DNA from: GCA-2862585 sp049890295
GTDB lineage: Bacteria > Bacteroidota > Bacteroidia > Flavobacteriales > UBA7312
DNA: 64,000 nt
NCBI GenBank assembly: GCA_049890295.1
Contig: JBMHBP010000009.1
Coordinates: forward strand, 106,065 to 170,064
Direction of reading: 5' to 3'
Of this stretch, positions 17,765-25,462 are shown piece after piece (positions within the stretch are counted from its first letter, which is position 1; every line of letters begins with the position of its first letter). The translations under genes and the position numbers were made by a program. Under the pieces are notes generated by a model, which saw only the letters and a list, made by a program, of their open reading frames with translations, was not told the DNA's origin and made no database searches.

Positions 17765-18805
17765 TTAGTATCCAAAGTTAGATGGAATTATTCCAACATT
17801 ATAAGTGTTTTCTAATTCCCCGCTTAAAGAATACTCATAAACTAAACCATTTTGAGAATAATCTAAAGCATCTGCAGCATATAAATGACCATCGTAAATT
17901 GAAATTTGACCGTAATAACTTCCTGATACTATCACATTTGAATCAAGTTGGCTACTATTTATTGACTGGCTAAAAATAGATCCACCATTTTTAAAATACA
18001 ATTTATCCCAATAAAAATCTAAGCCTGAAGGGTGTTGACCTTCTGGGAAAACAATTGTTTTCTCAATTGTTTGGGATGTTGTATTTATTGCCGTTAGGGC
18101 ACCTGGAGTATGTCCTACTATCTCTGTATAATCACTATTCCAAATAGTATTTCCGCCACTTAACACCCAAAGGTAGTTTCCATCACTAACAAGATTGGTT
18201 GGATTATCAGCGACTGTAATAGTCTCAACGAGCTGGTTAGTTGAAATATCAATAACCGAAACTGAATTTCCAGAACCCCAGCCTGAATTAGCTACATAAG
18301 CATAATTGTCTATTACTTTTAGTTGTTGAGGAGCAAATCCAACAGAAATAGAAGCAGTGACTTGATTTGAGTTTAAATCTAATACATGTACTTTTCCATT
18401 TTGATCAGTTATATAAGCTTGCTCATCTCCTGCTTTTGCTATATATCTAGGCTGGCCTACACCTTCTATATCAGCAACAAATTCCATGGTGCCAGCATCT
18501 GCTACCACAACTTTACCTGAGTTGTTAACTACGATATATGCAAGAGTATCAATTATATTAATTGACTGAACAACATCTCCTAAAGGAAAACTATTCACTG
18601 ATTCGAAAATTCCGTTTTCAATTGAACCATCTTTAGAAATAAAAGATAAACTTCCATTGGCTGACATGAAGTTCCCTTCACAGCTAACGAATAATCCATC
18701 ATCAAATTTTTCTTTAATTGGCACATCATTGTCTTTGCCACAAGAAACTATTGTTAGAACAACAATAATTAGCAAAAGATTTTTAATTGTTTTGATTGTT
18801 TTCAT
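17765..18805 (-). CDS. Surface beta-propeller lipoprotein, BtuG-like candidate
   Basis: A 346-residue lipoprotein: hydrophobic leader then lipobox IVSC with the acylated Cys at residue ~22, followed by GKDND. The mature part is a YncE-like beta-propeller with repeated blade motifs such as AYIVVNNSGKVVVADAGT, AYITDQNGKVHVLDLNSN, AYVANSGWGSGNSVSVIDIS and LWVLSGGN, all about 40 residues apart. It sits four bases after a TonB-dependent receptor under a cobalamin riboswitch. In Bacteroides, BtuG is a surface beta-propeller lipoprotein that captures cobalamin for BtuB; this gene matches in fold, anchoring and context, but similarity to BtuG itself was not tested. Confidence 0.8.
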   Translation of the reverse strand: MKTIKTIKNLLLIIVVLTIVSCGKDNDVPIKEKFDDGLFVSCEGNFMSANGSLSFISKDGSIENGIFESVNSFPLGDVVQSINIIDTLAYIVVNNSGKVVVADAGTMEFVADIEGVGQPRYIAKAGDEQAYITDQNGKVHVLDLNSNQVTASISVGFAPQQLKVIDNYAYVANSGWGSGNSVSVIDISTNQLVETITVADNPTNLVSDGNYLWVLSGGNTIWNSDYTEIVGHTPGALTAINTTSQTIEKTIVFPEGQHPSGLDFYWDKLYFKNGGSIFSQSINSSQLDSNVIVSGSYYGQISIYDGHLYAADALDYSQNGLVYEYSLSGELENTYNVGIIPSNFGY

Positions 18806-18809
18806 AATA

Positions 18810-20642
18810 TTAAAATTTAAAGTTAAAACTAGTTATTAAATGTCTTCCAGGCATAGGAAACCACCTATATACTTGATAGGACTTATTCAAAAGATTATTA
18901 ATTTTTAGATTAAATGTAAATGGTTTATCTTGTATTTGATGATTAATTATTAAATCAGTAATAAAATAGGAAGCTAATTCATTGCTTTCATCAGAAGAAG
19001 TAAATACCTTTCCATTAAAAGAATTTACCACAGAAAATTTCCATTTATTGAAAGCAATATGAGTTATACAGCTTGCCTTATGAAATGGAACATAAGCAAG
19101 TTGTTTACCAAGACTATTATCATTCTCGATATCGCTTTTTTTGATAGAGGAAATGGTAAAAGCATACAAAAACTGGGAAGACAAATTAGCTTTTGCTAGT
19201 TTTTTATTAAAATCGTTTTTTAACTCTAATCCTCTGGACCAAACTTGCTTTAAATTTTGTGGAATCCAGATTGACTCTGAGTTTGGCTGCCAATATATCA
19301 TGTTATCTACTAAATTAGAATAAAGAGATAATGAAGTACTTCTAAATTCTAATGAAGTCTCTGAATTTAGTGCTATTTCTGGTAATAACTCTGTATTTCC
19401 AATAGCGCCATCTCCCACCCAATATAAGTCATTAAAAGAGGGTGCTCTAAAGTTTTTAGCAATGTGAACTTTCCATCTAAGATTAGAGTTTAAACTTAAA
19501 TTATGACCAAAACTATAAAGAAAAGGCACAGAATAAATAGGATGAATTTCCTGGCGTAAAGAAGCAGATGTTGTTAATCTATTTATCTGATATTTAGTCG
19601 ATATAAAACTTGCTAGTAAGTTCTCATCAGCAGGTTTACTGTAATAATTTGAATTTACACTCCTGTTTTCGAAATTTAAACCAATATGTGTGACAAGATT
19701 TTTAAACGTTTTTTCAAGATTGATTGTAGAAAAATGATGCTTGTTTTGTAAACGACTTCTAACTGTATTGGATTTATATTTAAAATTTTCAGCGACAAGA
19801 GCATATGTAAATTTCAATGAATAGTTATCTTGATATTTATTCCAATAGAACTTTGTTCTAACTGCATCATCCCATTGAATAGCCATAGGGTTAGAACTCA
19901 ACATACCTACCGGTACTTCTCTAAAGTTATTTGAAATCCATAAGTTAAAACCCGAACTAAATCTATCTTTTCTATGATTAAAATTCATTAAATACTGCTG
20001 ACTAGATTTATAAGCATGCTCCTGAATTTCTACTACATTTTCTGCTAAACCAGTATTTATATAGTCAAAATCATTTTCACTATTCAAATTTGAAAACTGA
20101 AGATTTAATGACGAAGTACTATCTTTGACTTGATAATAAAATGACTGTGATTTAAGTCCAAAACTACCTATGGAGTAATCCATATCCCAATTGTAACGTG
20201 CATAGGGATCAAAAGAGTTTTTTAACTGTATGCTACCACATACGGCACCACTACCTGATAATGTAGAGTGACCACCACTGTTCAGTTTGACATTTGAAAA
20301 AATTGAAGAAGGAAAAAGGCCTAAATCTACTATACCCGTGCTTAAGCTATTAACAGGTATATCATTCCATAATACTTGAGTACTTGAGGCTGGCAAGCCT
20401 CTAAAAAAAGCTGTAGAAAGAGCCCCGTATTCTTTTACATATACAGGCCCGCAATGACGAAGTAAATCAGAAAGAGTATTTGAACTTTTACTCAATAAAC
20501 TATCAATGTACCACTGTTGTGTTCCTGTTAGATATAAATCCAATACACTTTCTTCTAATTGCACTTCAGGAATATCAACTGTGATATCTTGAGCAAATAA
20601 TACAATTGGAAAACAAAAGATATATATTATAAATATTTTCAT
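18810..20642 (-). CDS. TonB-dependent outer-membrane receptor, probable cobalamin importer
   Basis: A 610-residue receptor with a signal peptide (~1-17, ending FAQ), a plug domain (~30-160: ALSTAFFRGLPASSTQVLWN, then GGHSTLSGSGAVCGSIQLK) and a C-terminal barrel ending in NFKF, with the terminal Phe of outer-membrane proteins. It lacks the N-terminal carboxypeptidase-like domain of SusC receptors and has BtuB-like size. The upstream cobalamin riboswitch is the main reason to name the substrate. Expression should fall when B12 is plentiful. The downstream beta-propeller lipoprotein likely forms its surface partner. Confidence 0.88.
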   Translation of the reverse strand: MKIFIIYIFCFPIVLFAQDITVDIPEVQLEESVLDLYLTGTQQWYIDSLLSKSSNTLSDLLRHCGPVYVKEYGALSTAFFRGLPASSTQVLWNDIPVNSLSTGIVDLGLFPSSIFSNVKLNSGGHSTLSGSGAVCGSIQLKNSFDPYARYNWDMDYSIGSFGLKSQSFYYQVKDSTSSLNLQFSNLNSENDFDYINTGLAENVVEIQEHAYKSSQQYLMNFNHRKDRFSSGFNLWISNNFREVPVGMLSSNPMAIQWDDAVRTKFYWNKYQDNYSLKFTYALVAENFKYKSNTVRSRLQNKHHFSTINLEKTFKNLVTHIGLNFENRSVNSNYYSKPADENLLASFISTKYQINRLTTSASLRQEIHPIYSVPFLYSFGHNLSLNSNLRWKVHIAKNFRAPSFNDLYWVGDGAIGNTELLPEIALNSETSLEFRSTSLSLYSNLVDNMIYWQPNSESIWIPQNLKQVWSRGLELKNDFNKKLAKANLSSQFLYAFTISSIKKSDIENDNSLGKQLAYVPFHKASCITHIAFNKWKFSVVNSFNGKVFTSSDESNELASYFITDLIINHQIQDKPFTFNLKINNLLNKSYQVYRWFPMPGRHLITSFNFKF

Positions 20643-20648
20643 ATAGCC

Positions 20649-20834
20649 AATGCTTTTATTCCCGAAAGCATTATGGTTAATAAAACAACGGCAGGTCTTC
20701 TGACTTACTCAATCTAAGTAGCCTTCCCGTTCAAAAAGGAACAGTGGCGTGGGTATCTTAGACAATAATGAGCTTACAGCTGCGGGTACAGTTAAGGACT
20801 TTCACCTTATTCCCTATTATTGACCATTGAACTG
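20649..20834 (-). promoter_or_regulatory. Cobalamin (AdoCbl) riboswitch with P13 regulatory hairpin
   Basis: Read on the minus strand, the core carries the cobalamin riboswitch landmarks in order: GGTGAAAGTCC, CTGTACCCGCAGCTGTAAGC, GCCACTG, GGGAAGGC and the B12-box AGTCAGAAGACCTGCCG (20705-20689). Downstream is a perfect 8-bp hairpin AATGCTTT/AAAGCATT (20672-20665 with 20656-20649) with loop CGGGAATA. Its CGGG can pair with CCCG of the L5 loop (20786-20782), forming the L5-L13 kissing loop. The hairpin ends six bases before the receptor ATG, so ligand binding should hide the start from ribosomes. Confidence 0.92.
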
Positions 20835-20842
20835 CAAAACTA
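20835..20842 (-). promoter_or_regulatory. Candidate -7 element for the riboswitch operon
   Basis: On the minus strand this reads TAGTTTTG, matching TAnnTTTG, directly in front of the riboswitch 5' end. No clear -33 element was found. Its position fits the expected transcript start near 20830. Confidence 0.4.
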
Positions 20843-20873
20843 TAACAAAAAATAGAATTCTTAAAAAAATAGC

Positions 20874-20881
20874 TATATTTG
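20874..20881 (+). promoter_or_regulatory. Candidate -7 element for the T9SS type B gene
   Basis: TATATTTG matches TAnnTTTG 29 bases before the ATG at 20911, divergent from the riboswitch promoter. No -33 TTTG at standard distance. Confidence 0.35.
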
Positions 20882-20910
20882 ATACACTTTAAATCATGTA
20901 AATCCCTGAA

Positions 20911-22623
20911 ATGAAAAAACTTTTATCCTATTACCTTTTTTTTCTTTTTTTACCATTCTTACTTTTATCACAAACAGCCTCAGTTTACGACTTCGATAAT
21001 TTAACGTTAGGAGACATCAATAATCAAGATGGTTGGCATTATAGCACTTCACTTTCAACAGCAAATAACGGATACAACTGCCCTGTTATTGGCACTCCAT
21101 TAATTCCACAAATTGTAAATATGCCAACTGTTGGAGAATATATTTCGAGTAATGCTATTCAGTTAGCAAATGGCTGGCAAAACCAGTATGTTACAATAAG
21201 TAGATTAAACAATTCAAACTGGTCGATTCCATCTATAGAACATAAACAATACCTTATTCTAAGCTTTGATTTTAAAGGCGGGTGTTGGGATAGTATGTTG
21301 AAACTAGCCTATGATGAAAATGGAGATGGAAATTTTGGTCAAAACTGTGGACAATTAGATCCCAATGAGGCTAGTATTGGATTAAGTTGGAGCACATGCG
21401 GAGGGAATTCGGATATTTTCCTGCATGATGCGACATCTCAACCAATAGCTCAAGCAGTTTATTCAAGTAATTCATGGACTCGTTGCATGCTTATCATAGA
21501 TTTCTATGCAAACAATAATCAAGGAAGTATTAGTGTTTACAGTAAAAATCTAGAAACTGGAAGTAGCTGGCAAGAAGTATCAACAATGCAAAATATTAAC
21601 TGTGGATTTGATAATAGTTCTAACCAAAGAGAAAATCCCAAAAAACTAAACGGTATTATTTTAGGTCATGAAGCTAATGATATTACTTATTTTGATAATA
21701 TTTCGTTTAACATCTTCAATTTTAAAATGAATGATACCACAATTTGTTTTCAAGATAGTATAATGATTGGTGAAAATTTAGGTGATTTCAATTACAAATG
21801 GAATACAAACGATACGGTTCCAACGATTTATGTAAGTGATAGTGGACATTACAACCTAAATATTTTTAAGGACAATCAATTGATCATTACTGATACAGTA
21901 AAAATTAGTTTTAATGAACCTATTAAGCTAGGAGATGATACAACTTTATGCGAATCTGAAATAATAACAATTAAATTAGATTCCACATATTCAAATTACA
22001 TATGGAATGATGGTAGTAATGAACATTTTTTAGAAATTACTGAGGAAGGGAGTTATCATGTAAAAGTCAATAAAAATGGTTGTATTTTAAATTCTGATAC
22101 AATTAACATAAAGCGAGTACTAAACCCAATAATTATAACGCCATTTGAAGATACCTTAATCTGCGATAATGCAGAACTGAAATTATATGTTGAAGCTAAA
22201 TTTCATGAAAATATTGAATGGTTCAATTTTGAGAAAGATACTTCAATATCAGTATTTAGTGGAGGTATATACTGGGTAAAAATTTCAAATGAGTGTGGTG
22301 AAGTTATTGATAGTATTGAAGTTTTATCCAGAAACTGTGAATGTATAGACTTTATACCCAATTCATTTACACCTAATAACGACAAATTAAATGATACGTT
22401 TGGTTATTATTCAAATTGCGAACCTATTTTATTTTACGAACTTAAAATTTTTGACAGGTGGGGTCAACTTTTATTTGCTAGCAAGGACTATTTAAAAAAA
22501 TGGAATGGGTTTTATAATAACGAGGTATGTAAAGAAGGTGTTTATTTTTATCATTTACAAAAACAAAACGAATTTGATAACTCAATAAAGACCATGTCTA
22601 AAACAATTAATATAATACAATAA
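20911..22623 (+). CDS. Secreted protein with T9SS type B (gliding-associated) C-terminal domain
   Basis: A 570-residue exported protein: signal peptide ~1-21 (ending LLLSQ), an N-terminal carbohydrate-binding or concanavalin-like beta region (~22-270, DFDNLTLGDINNQDGWHYS and later GIILGHEANDITYFDNISF), two Ig-like repeats that each read W..G/N..YxVxVxxNGC (~285-460), and a C-terminal CHU_C/type B sorting domain (~478-570: NSFTPNNDKLNDTFG, IFDRWGQLLF, EGVYFYHL). Type B domains direct export through the gliding-linked type IX secretion system. Ligand and role are unknown; a surface adhesin is plausible. Confidence 0.85.
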   Translation: MKKLLSYYLFFLFLPFLLLSQTASVYDFDNLTLGDINNQDGWHYSTSLSTANNGYNCPVIGTPLIPQIVNMPTVGEYISSNAIQLANGWQNQYVTISRLNNSNWSIPSIEHKQYLILSFDFKGGCWDSMLKLAYDENGDGNFGQNCGQLDPNEASIGLSWSTCGGNSDIFLHDATSQPIAQAVYSSNSWTRCMLIIDFYANNNQGSISVYSKNLETGSSWQEVSTMQNINCGFDNSSNQRENPKKLNGIILGHEANDITYFDNISFNIFNFKMNDTTICFQDSIMIGENLGDFNYKWNTNDTVPTIYVSDSGHYNLNIFKDNQLIITDTVKISFNEPIKLGDDTTLCESEIITIKLDSTYSNYIWNDGSNEHFLEITEEGSYHVKVNKNGCILNSDTINIKRVLNPIIITPFEDTLICDNAELKLYVEAKFHENIEWFNFEKDTSISVFSGGIYWVKISNECGEVIDSIEVLSRNCECIDFIPNSFTPNNDKLNDTFGYYSNCEPILFYELKIFDRWGQLLFASKDYLKKWNGFYNNEVCKEGVYFYHLQKQNEFDNSIKTMSKTINIIQ

Positions 22624-22635
22624 AAGCGATGAAAA

Positions 22636-23475
22636 TTATTTTAAAAGCTCTATTGCCTTATTATAAGCACTTTCAAATGCTAAAGAATCGATCGAATGAT
22701 TGATTTTTTGTTCATTACAGAACGAAATGAACTTCTCAGTGGGCATATTACCAACTAAATCATCCTTAGCCATTGGACAACCCCCCAGACCTCGAATTGT
22801 AGTATCAAATCGTCGGCATCCACTCTCAAAAGCAGATTGCACTTTTTCTTTCCAACTATTTTTACTTGTATGCAAATGAGCCCCCCATTCAATTTCTGGA
22901 TGCTCTCTTATTAAATGTTTAAATAACCGACTTATATTTTGAGAATTCGAAACGCCTATTGTATCTGATAATGCTATAATATTTACCCCCATTTTAGTTA
23001 ATTGCTCACTCCATTGTGAAACAATATCTTCATGCCATCTTTCGCCGTAAGGGTTTCCAAATGCCATGGATAAATAAACAACTAGTTTTTTATTAGTCTT
23101 TGTACATGTATTTTGTATATTATCTACAAGAATTAATGATTGATCAATAGTCTTATTGGTGTTTCTTTTTTGGAAAACCTCAGAGACGGAAAAGGGATAA
23201 CCTAAATAATTTATGGTACCGTATTGACTAGCTTCATCAGCCCCTCTTTGATTGGCTATAATGGCTAATAATTTAGTAGGAGAATCTACTAAGTTTTCTA
23301 AAACTTCAGCAGTATCTCTCAACTGTGGAATAGCTTTGGGCGATACGAAACTTCCAAAATCAAGTGTATCGAAACCTACTTTAAGAAGAGAATTTAAGTA
23401 AGCTATTTTTTTCTCGGTTGGGATAAAGGCTTTAATCCCTTGCATAGCATCTCTAGGACATTCTATTATTTTCAT
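22636..23475 (-). CDS. Hydroxymethylglutaryl-CoA lyase
   Basis: An HMGL-like TIM-barrel lyase of ~279 residues that cleaves HMG-CoA to acetyl-CoA and acetoacetate, usually in leucine breakdown. Visible: ECPRDAMQGIKAFIPTEKK at the start (metal Asp and catalytic Arg in PRD), LDFGSFVSPKAIPQL (~38-52), SMAFGNPYG (~145), ALSDTIGVS (~195-203) and WGAHLHTSK (~223-231) with the metal His pair. I chose the second Met (MKIIECPRD); an upstream Met at 23484 would add three residues. It overlaps the end of pyrD by about 23 bases in another frame, so the two are co-transcribed. Confidence 0.9.
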   Translation of the reverse strand: MKIIECPRDAMQGIKAFIPTEKKIAYLNSLLKVGFDTLDFGSFVSPKAIPQLRDTAEVLENLVDSPTKLLAIIANQRGADEASQYGTINYLGYPFSVSEVFQKRNTNKTIDQSLILVDNIQNTCTKTNKKLVVYLSMAFGNPYGERWHEDIVSQWSEQLTKMGVNIIALSDTIGVSNSQNISRLFKHLIREHPEIEWGAHLHTSKNSWKEKVQSAFESGCRRFDTTIRGLGGCPMAKDDLVGNMPTEKFISFCNEQKINHSIDSLAFESAYNKAIELLK

Positions 23476-24505
23476 AATTTTCAAGAATTCCTTTGTTTAT
23501 TTCCTTAACAATTCCAGGCCCCTCGTAAACAAAACCCGTATAAATCTGTACTAAACAAGCTCCAGCATTTAATTTTTCAATAGCATCCTCAGATGAATGA
23601 ATACCACCTACTCCAATAATAGGAATAGTATGATTGGACTTATCCGAAAGGTACCTTATCACTTCAGTTGAACGTTTAGTAACTGCACGACCACTTAAAC
23701 CACCGTTGCCTATAATGTCTAGTTCGCTTTGAGGTGTTTTAAGACCGTCTCTTGTAATAGTGGTATTTGTAGCAATTAAGCCGTCTAGCTTTGTATCTGT
23801 TACTATTTGCACAATATCATCTAGTTGTTGATTGGTCAAATCAGGAGCAATTTTCAATAATATGGGTTTACGCTTAGATTTTGTACTATTTATAAATTGT
23901 AAATGTTGTAGCAATTCAGTCAAGGGCTTTTTTTCTTGAAGCTCACGCAATCCAGGAGTGTTTGGAGAGCTTACATTAACTACAAAATAATCTACATATC
24001 GATACAATGCATTAAAAGCAATTTCATAATCATTAACCGCATTTGTGTTTGGAGTGACTTTATTTTTACCAATATTACCTCCAATTATTACATTGGTGCT
24101 ACGGTTTTTTAAACGTTTAACCGCTTCATCTACTCCACCATTATTAAAGCCCATTCGATTGATAAGAGAGTCGTCAGATGGTAAACGAAATAATCTGGGT
24201 TTTGGGTTACCATCCTGAGGTTTTGGAGTTAAGGTGCCAATCTCTACAAAACCAAATCCAAAAGAAGACAATTCATCAAATAATTTTGCATCTTTATCAA
24301 AACCTGCAGCTAAGCCAACTGGATTGTCGAAAGTAAGTCCAAACACATTTCGCTTTAAACGATCGTCTTTAATAGTATAAATCAAACGCCAAACCTTTGT
24401 TTTGAAAGGAATATATGAGGCTAGTTTAATGGTTTTAAATACAAAATGATGAACAGACTCAGCATCAAATAAAAAAAGAAATGGTTTAATAATGTACTTA
24501 TACAT
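23453..24505 (-). CDS. pyrD: Dihydroorotate dehydrogenase (quinone), class 2
   Basis: A 350-residue FMN enzyme of pyrimidine synthesis that oxidises dihydroorotate and passes electrons to quinones. The N-terminal hydrophobic/amphipathic segment (~1-30, YIIKPFLFLFDAESVHHF) marks the membrane-bound class 2 form. Visible: NPVGLAAGFDKDA (~61-73), EIGTLTPKPQDGNPKPRLFR (~88-107), NVSSPNTPGLRELQ (~176-189) with the catalytic Ser, and GVGGIHSSEDA (~295-305). It lies between an XRE regulator gene and the HMG-CoA lyase gene, overlapping the latter. Confidence 0.96.
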   Translation of the reverse strand: MYKYIIKPFLFLFDAESVHHFVFKTIKLASYIPFKTKVWRLIYTIKDDRLKRNVFGLTFDNPVGLAAGFDKDAKLFDELSSFGFGFVEIGTLTPKPQDGNPKPRLFRLPSDDSLINRMGFNNGGVDEAVKRLKNRSTNVIIGGNIGKNKVTPNTNAVNDYEIAFNALYRYVDYFVVNVSSPNTPGLRELQEKKPLTELLQHLQFINSTKSKRKPILLKIAPDLTNQQLDDIVQIVTDTKLDGLIATNTTITRDGLKTPQSELDIIGNGGLSGRAVTKRSTEVIRYLSDKSNHTIPIIGVGGIHSSEDAIEKLNAGACLVQIYTGFVYEGPGIVKEINKGILENYENNRMS

Positions 24506-24537
24506 TTACGTAGCAATGGAACACAAAAATAATAAGT

Positions 24538-24870
24538 TTATTTTGATGGATTGAAATTTTCAAATGAATTGTCAGAATAAAAAATTACAATTTTTTTTAT
24601 TGATTTATTAAGTAAAATTTTTGGTTCATTTGATTGATCTTGAACAGATTTAGGCTTTTTATTTTTAAGCATTTCACCTTCTCCCATTAACAGCCACGAA
24701 GCAGAGATTTCAGAATATTGAGTTAATATTTTTTGCAAGACCTCAATACTTGGCTTATTTCTACCTGACAAAATATGCGAAATGGTAGACCGATTTAAGC
24801 CTAATTTGTTAGCGAAAGCGTTTGGTGTAAGTCCAAATTTTTCAATGATATTTAGTATTCGTTTATTCAT
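24538..24870 (-). CDS. XRE-family helix-turn-helix regulator
   Basis: A 110-residue protein. Residues ~3-62 form a Cro/C1-type helix-turn-helix (FGLTPNAFANKLGLNRSTISHILSGRNKPS, with the recognition helix around NRSTISHIL). The C-terminal ~45 residues are charged and resemble tails of Bacteroidota chromosomal XRE regulators (SWLLMGEGEML is a recurring segment in them). No toxin partner is adjacent. Two near-copies of a TGTTTACATT motif lie in the upstream 200 bases, one over its own candidate -7 element, suggesting autoregulation. It is 32 bases ahead of pyrD and may share its transcript. Confidence 0.82.
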   Translation of the reverse strand: MNKRILNIIEKFGLTPNAFANKLGLNRSTISHILSGRNKPSIEVLQKILTQYSEISASWLLMGEGEMLKNKKPKSVQDQSNEPKILLNKSIKKIVIFYSDNSFENFNPSK

Positions 24871-24880
24871 CTTTTCAACG

Positions 24881-24897
24881 TGTTACAAATGTAAACA
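24881..24897. promoter_or_regulatory. Candidate XRE operator over a -7 element
   Basis: TGTTACAAATGTAAACA has near-symmetric ends (TGTTAC and GTAAACA). Inside it, on the minus strand, TACATTTG (24893-24886) matches TAnnTTTG, 16 bases before the regulator's start. A repressor bound here would block its own promoter. Confidence 0.4.
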
Positions 24898-25188
24898 TAT
24901 TTTATAAAGAAAATGATATTGCATCTTACAAATTTACCTATAAACTTATAGTTTTTATTGAATTTATACTTTATATATATAATTATATTATACTGATTTT
25001 TAGCATATTATGTTATAATATTATATTTATTGTTTTCTGTTGTAATTTTTGATGCATTTTTAGCATTATTTATGTTTACATTGATACAATTATTTGTTGA
25101 TTTTACTTTCAATAGTAGAGCTTCATATGGTTTAAAAACTATATCATTTTTTGAACAAAATGCCCTACTCTATTGCCATTGAAAAATG

Positions 25189-25196
25189 TATTTTTG
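25189..25196 (+). promoter_or_regulatory. Candidate -7 element for the small mutL-linked gene
   Basis: TATTTTTG matches TAnnTTTG and its last base is only seven bases before the ATG at 25203, so the transcript would begin at or very near the start codon. No standard -33 element is seen. Confidence 0.4.
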
Positions 25197-25202
25197 TAAA
25201 CT

Positions 25203-25460
25203 ATGCAAGCACCTAAACTTCCAAGCTTTTTTAAAACTAGTAGACACAGACAATTTGATTTCAAAACGCGCTACTATAACGCAGAGAAAGAGGATTTGGA
25301 TAATCGTGTTAAATTAGCCCAAACTAATAGACACAGTTTTAAATTTTCTAATAATTGGCAAAACAATAAACGCTCAAATTCAATAAATCAATCAAACAAA
25401 AGAGTGATTTTAATCGTTATTGTTTTATTAATCGTTAGTTTTATACTTCTTAAGTTCTAA
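25203..25460 (+). CDS. Small single-pass membrane protein upstream of mutL
   Basis: An 85-residue protein not assigned to a named family. Residues 1-65 are polar and basic (PSFFKTSRHRQFDFKTRYYN near the start), and 67-84 form one hydrophobic helix (VILIVIVLLIVSFILL) ending two residues from the C-terminus, giving a tail-anchored topology with the basic part probably in the cytoplasm. It is two bases ahead of mutL and probably shares its transcript. The N-terminal PKLPSFFK and basic pattern look conserved-protein-like rather than random. Function unknown. Confidence 0.75.
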   Translation: MQAPKLPSFFKTSRHRQFDFKTRYYNAEKEDLDNRVKLAQTNRHSFKFSNNWQNNKRSNSINQSNKRVILIVIVLLIVSFILLKF

Positions 25461-25462
25461 AC

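Larger units (their letters stand above)
24871..25202. other. AT-rich intergenic region with repeated operator-like motifs
   Basis: About 330 bases without a coding frame, between divergent genes. It contains an imperfect inverted repeat TGTTACAAATGTAAACA (24881-24897), a near-copy on the other strand TGTTTACATTGATACA (25073-25088), and two direct copies of ATTTTTAGCAT about 60 bases apart (starting near 24996 and 25056). The rest is AT-rich sequence in which I see no further structure and no RNA gene. Confidence 0.6.

Noticed and set aside
24538..24870. XRE gene as part of a toxin-antitoxin pair
   Set aside because: Neighbours are pyrD and an intergenic region; no HipA, RelE/HigB-like or other toxin frame is adjacent.
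24871..25202. Small RNA or CRISPR in the AT-rich gap
   Set aside because: Only two short repeat copies exist, with no spacer array, no stable extended hairpin and no terminator.
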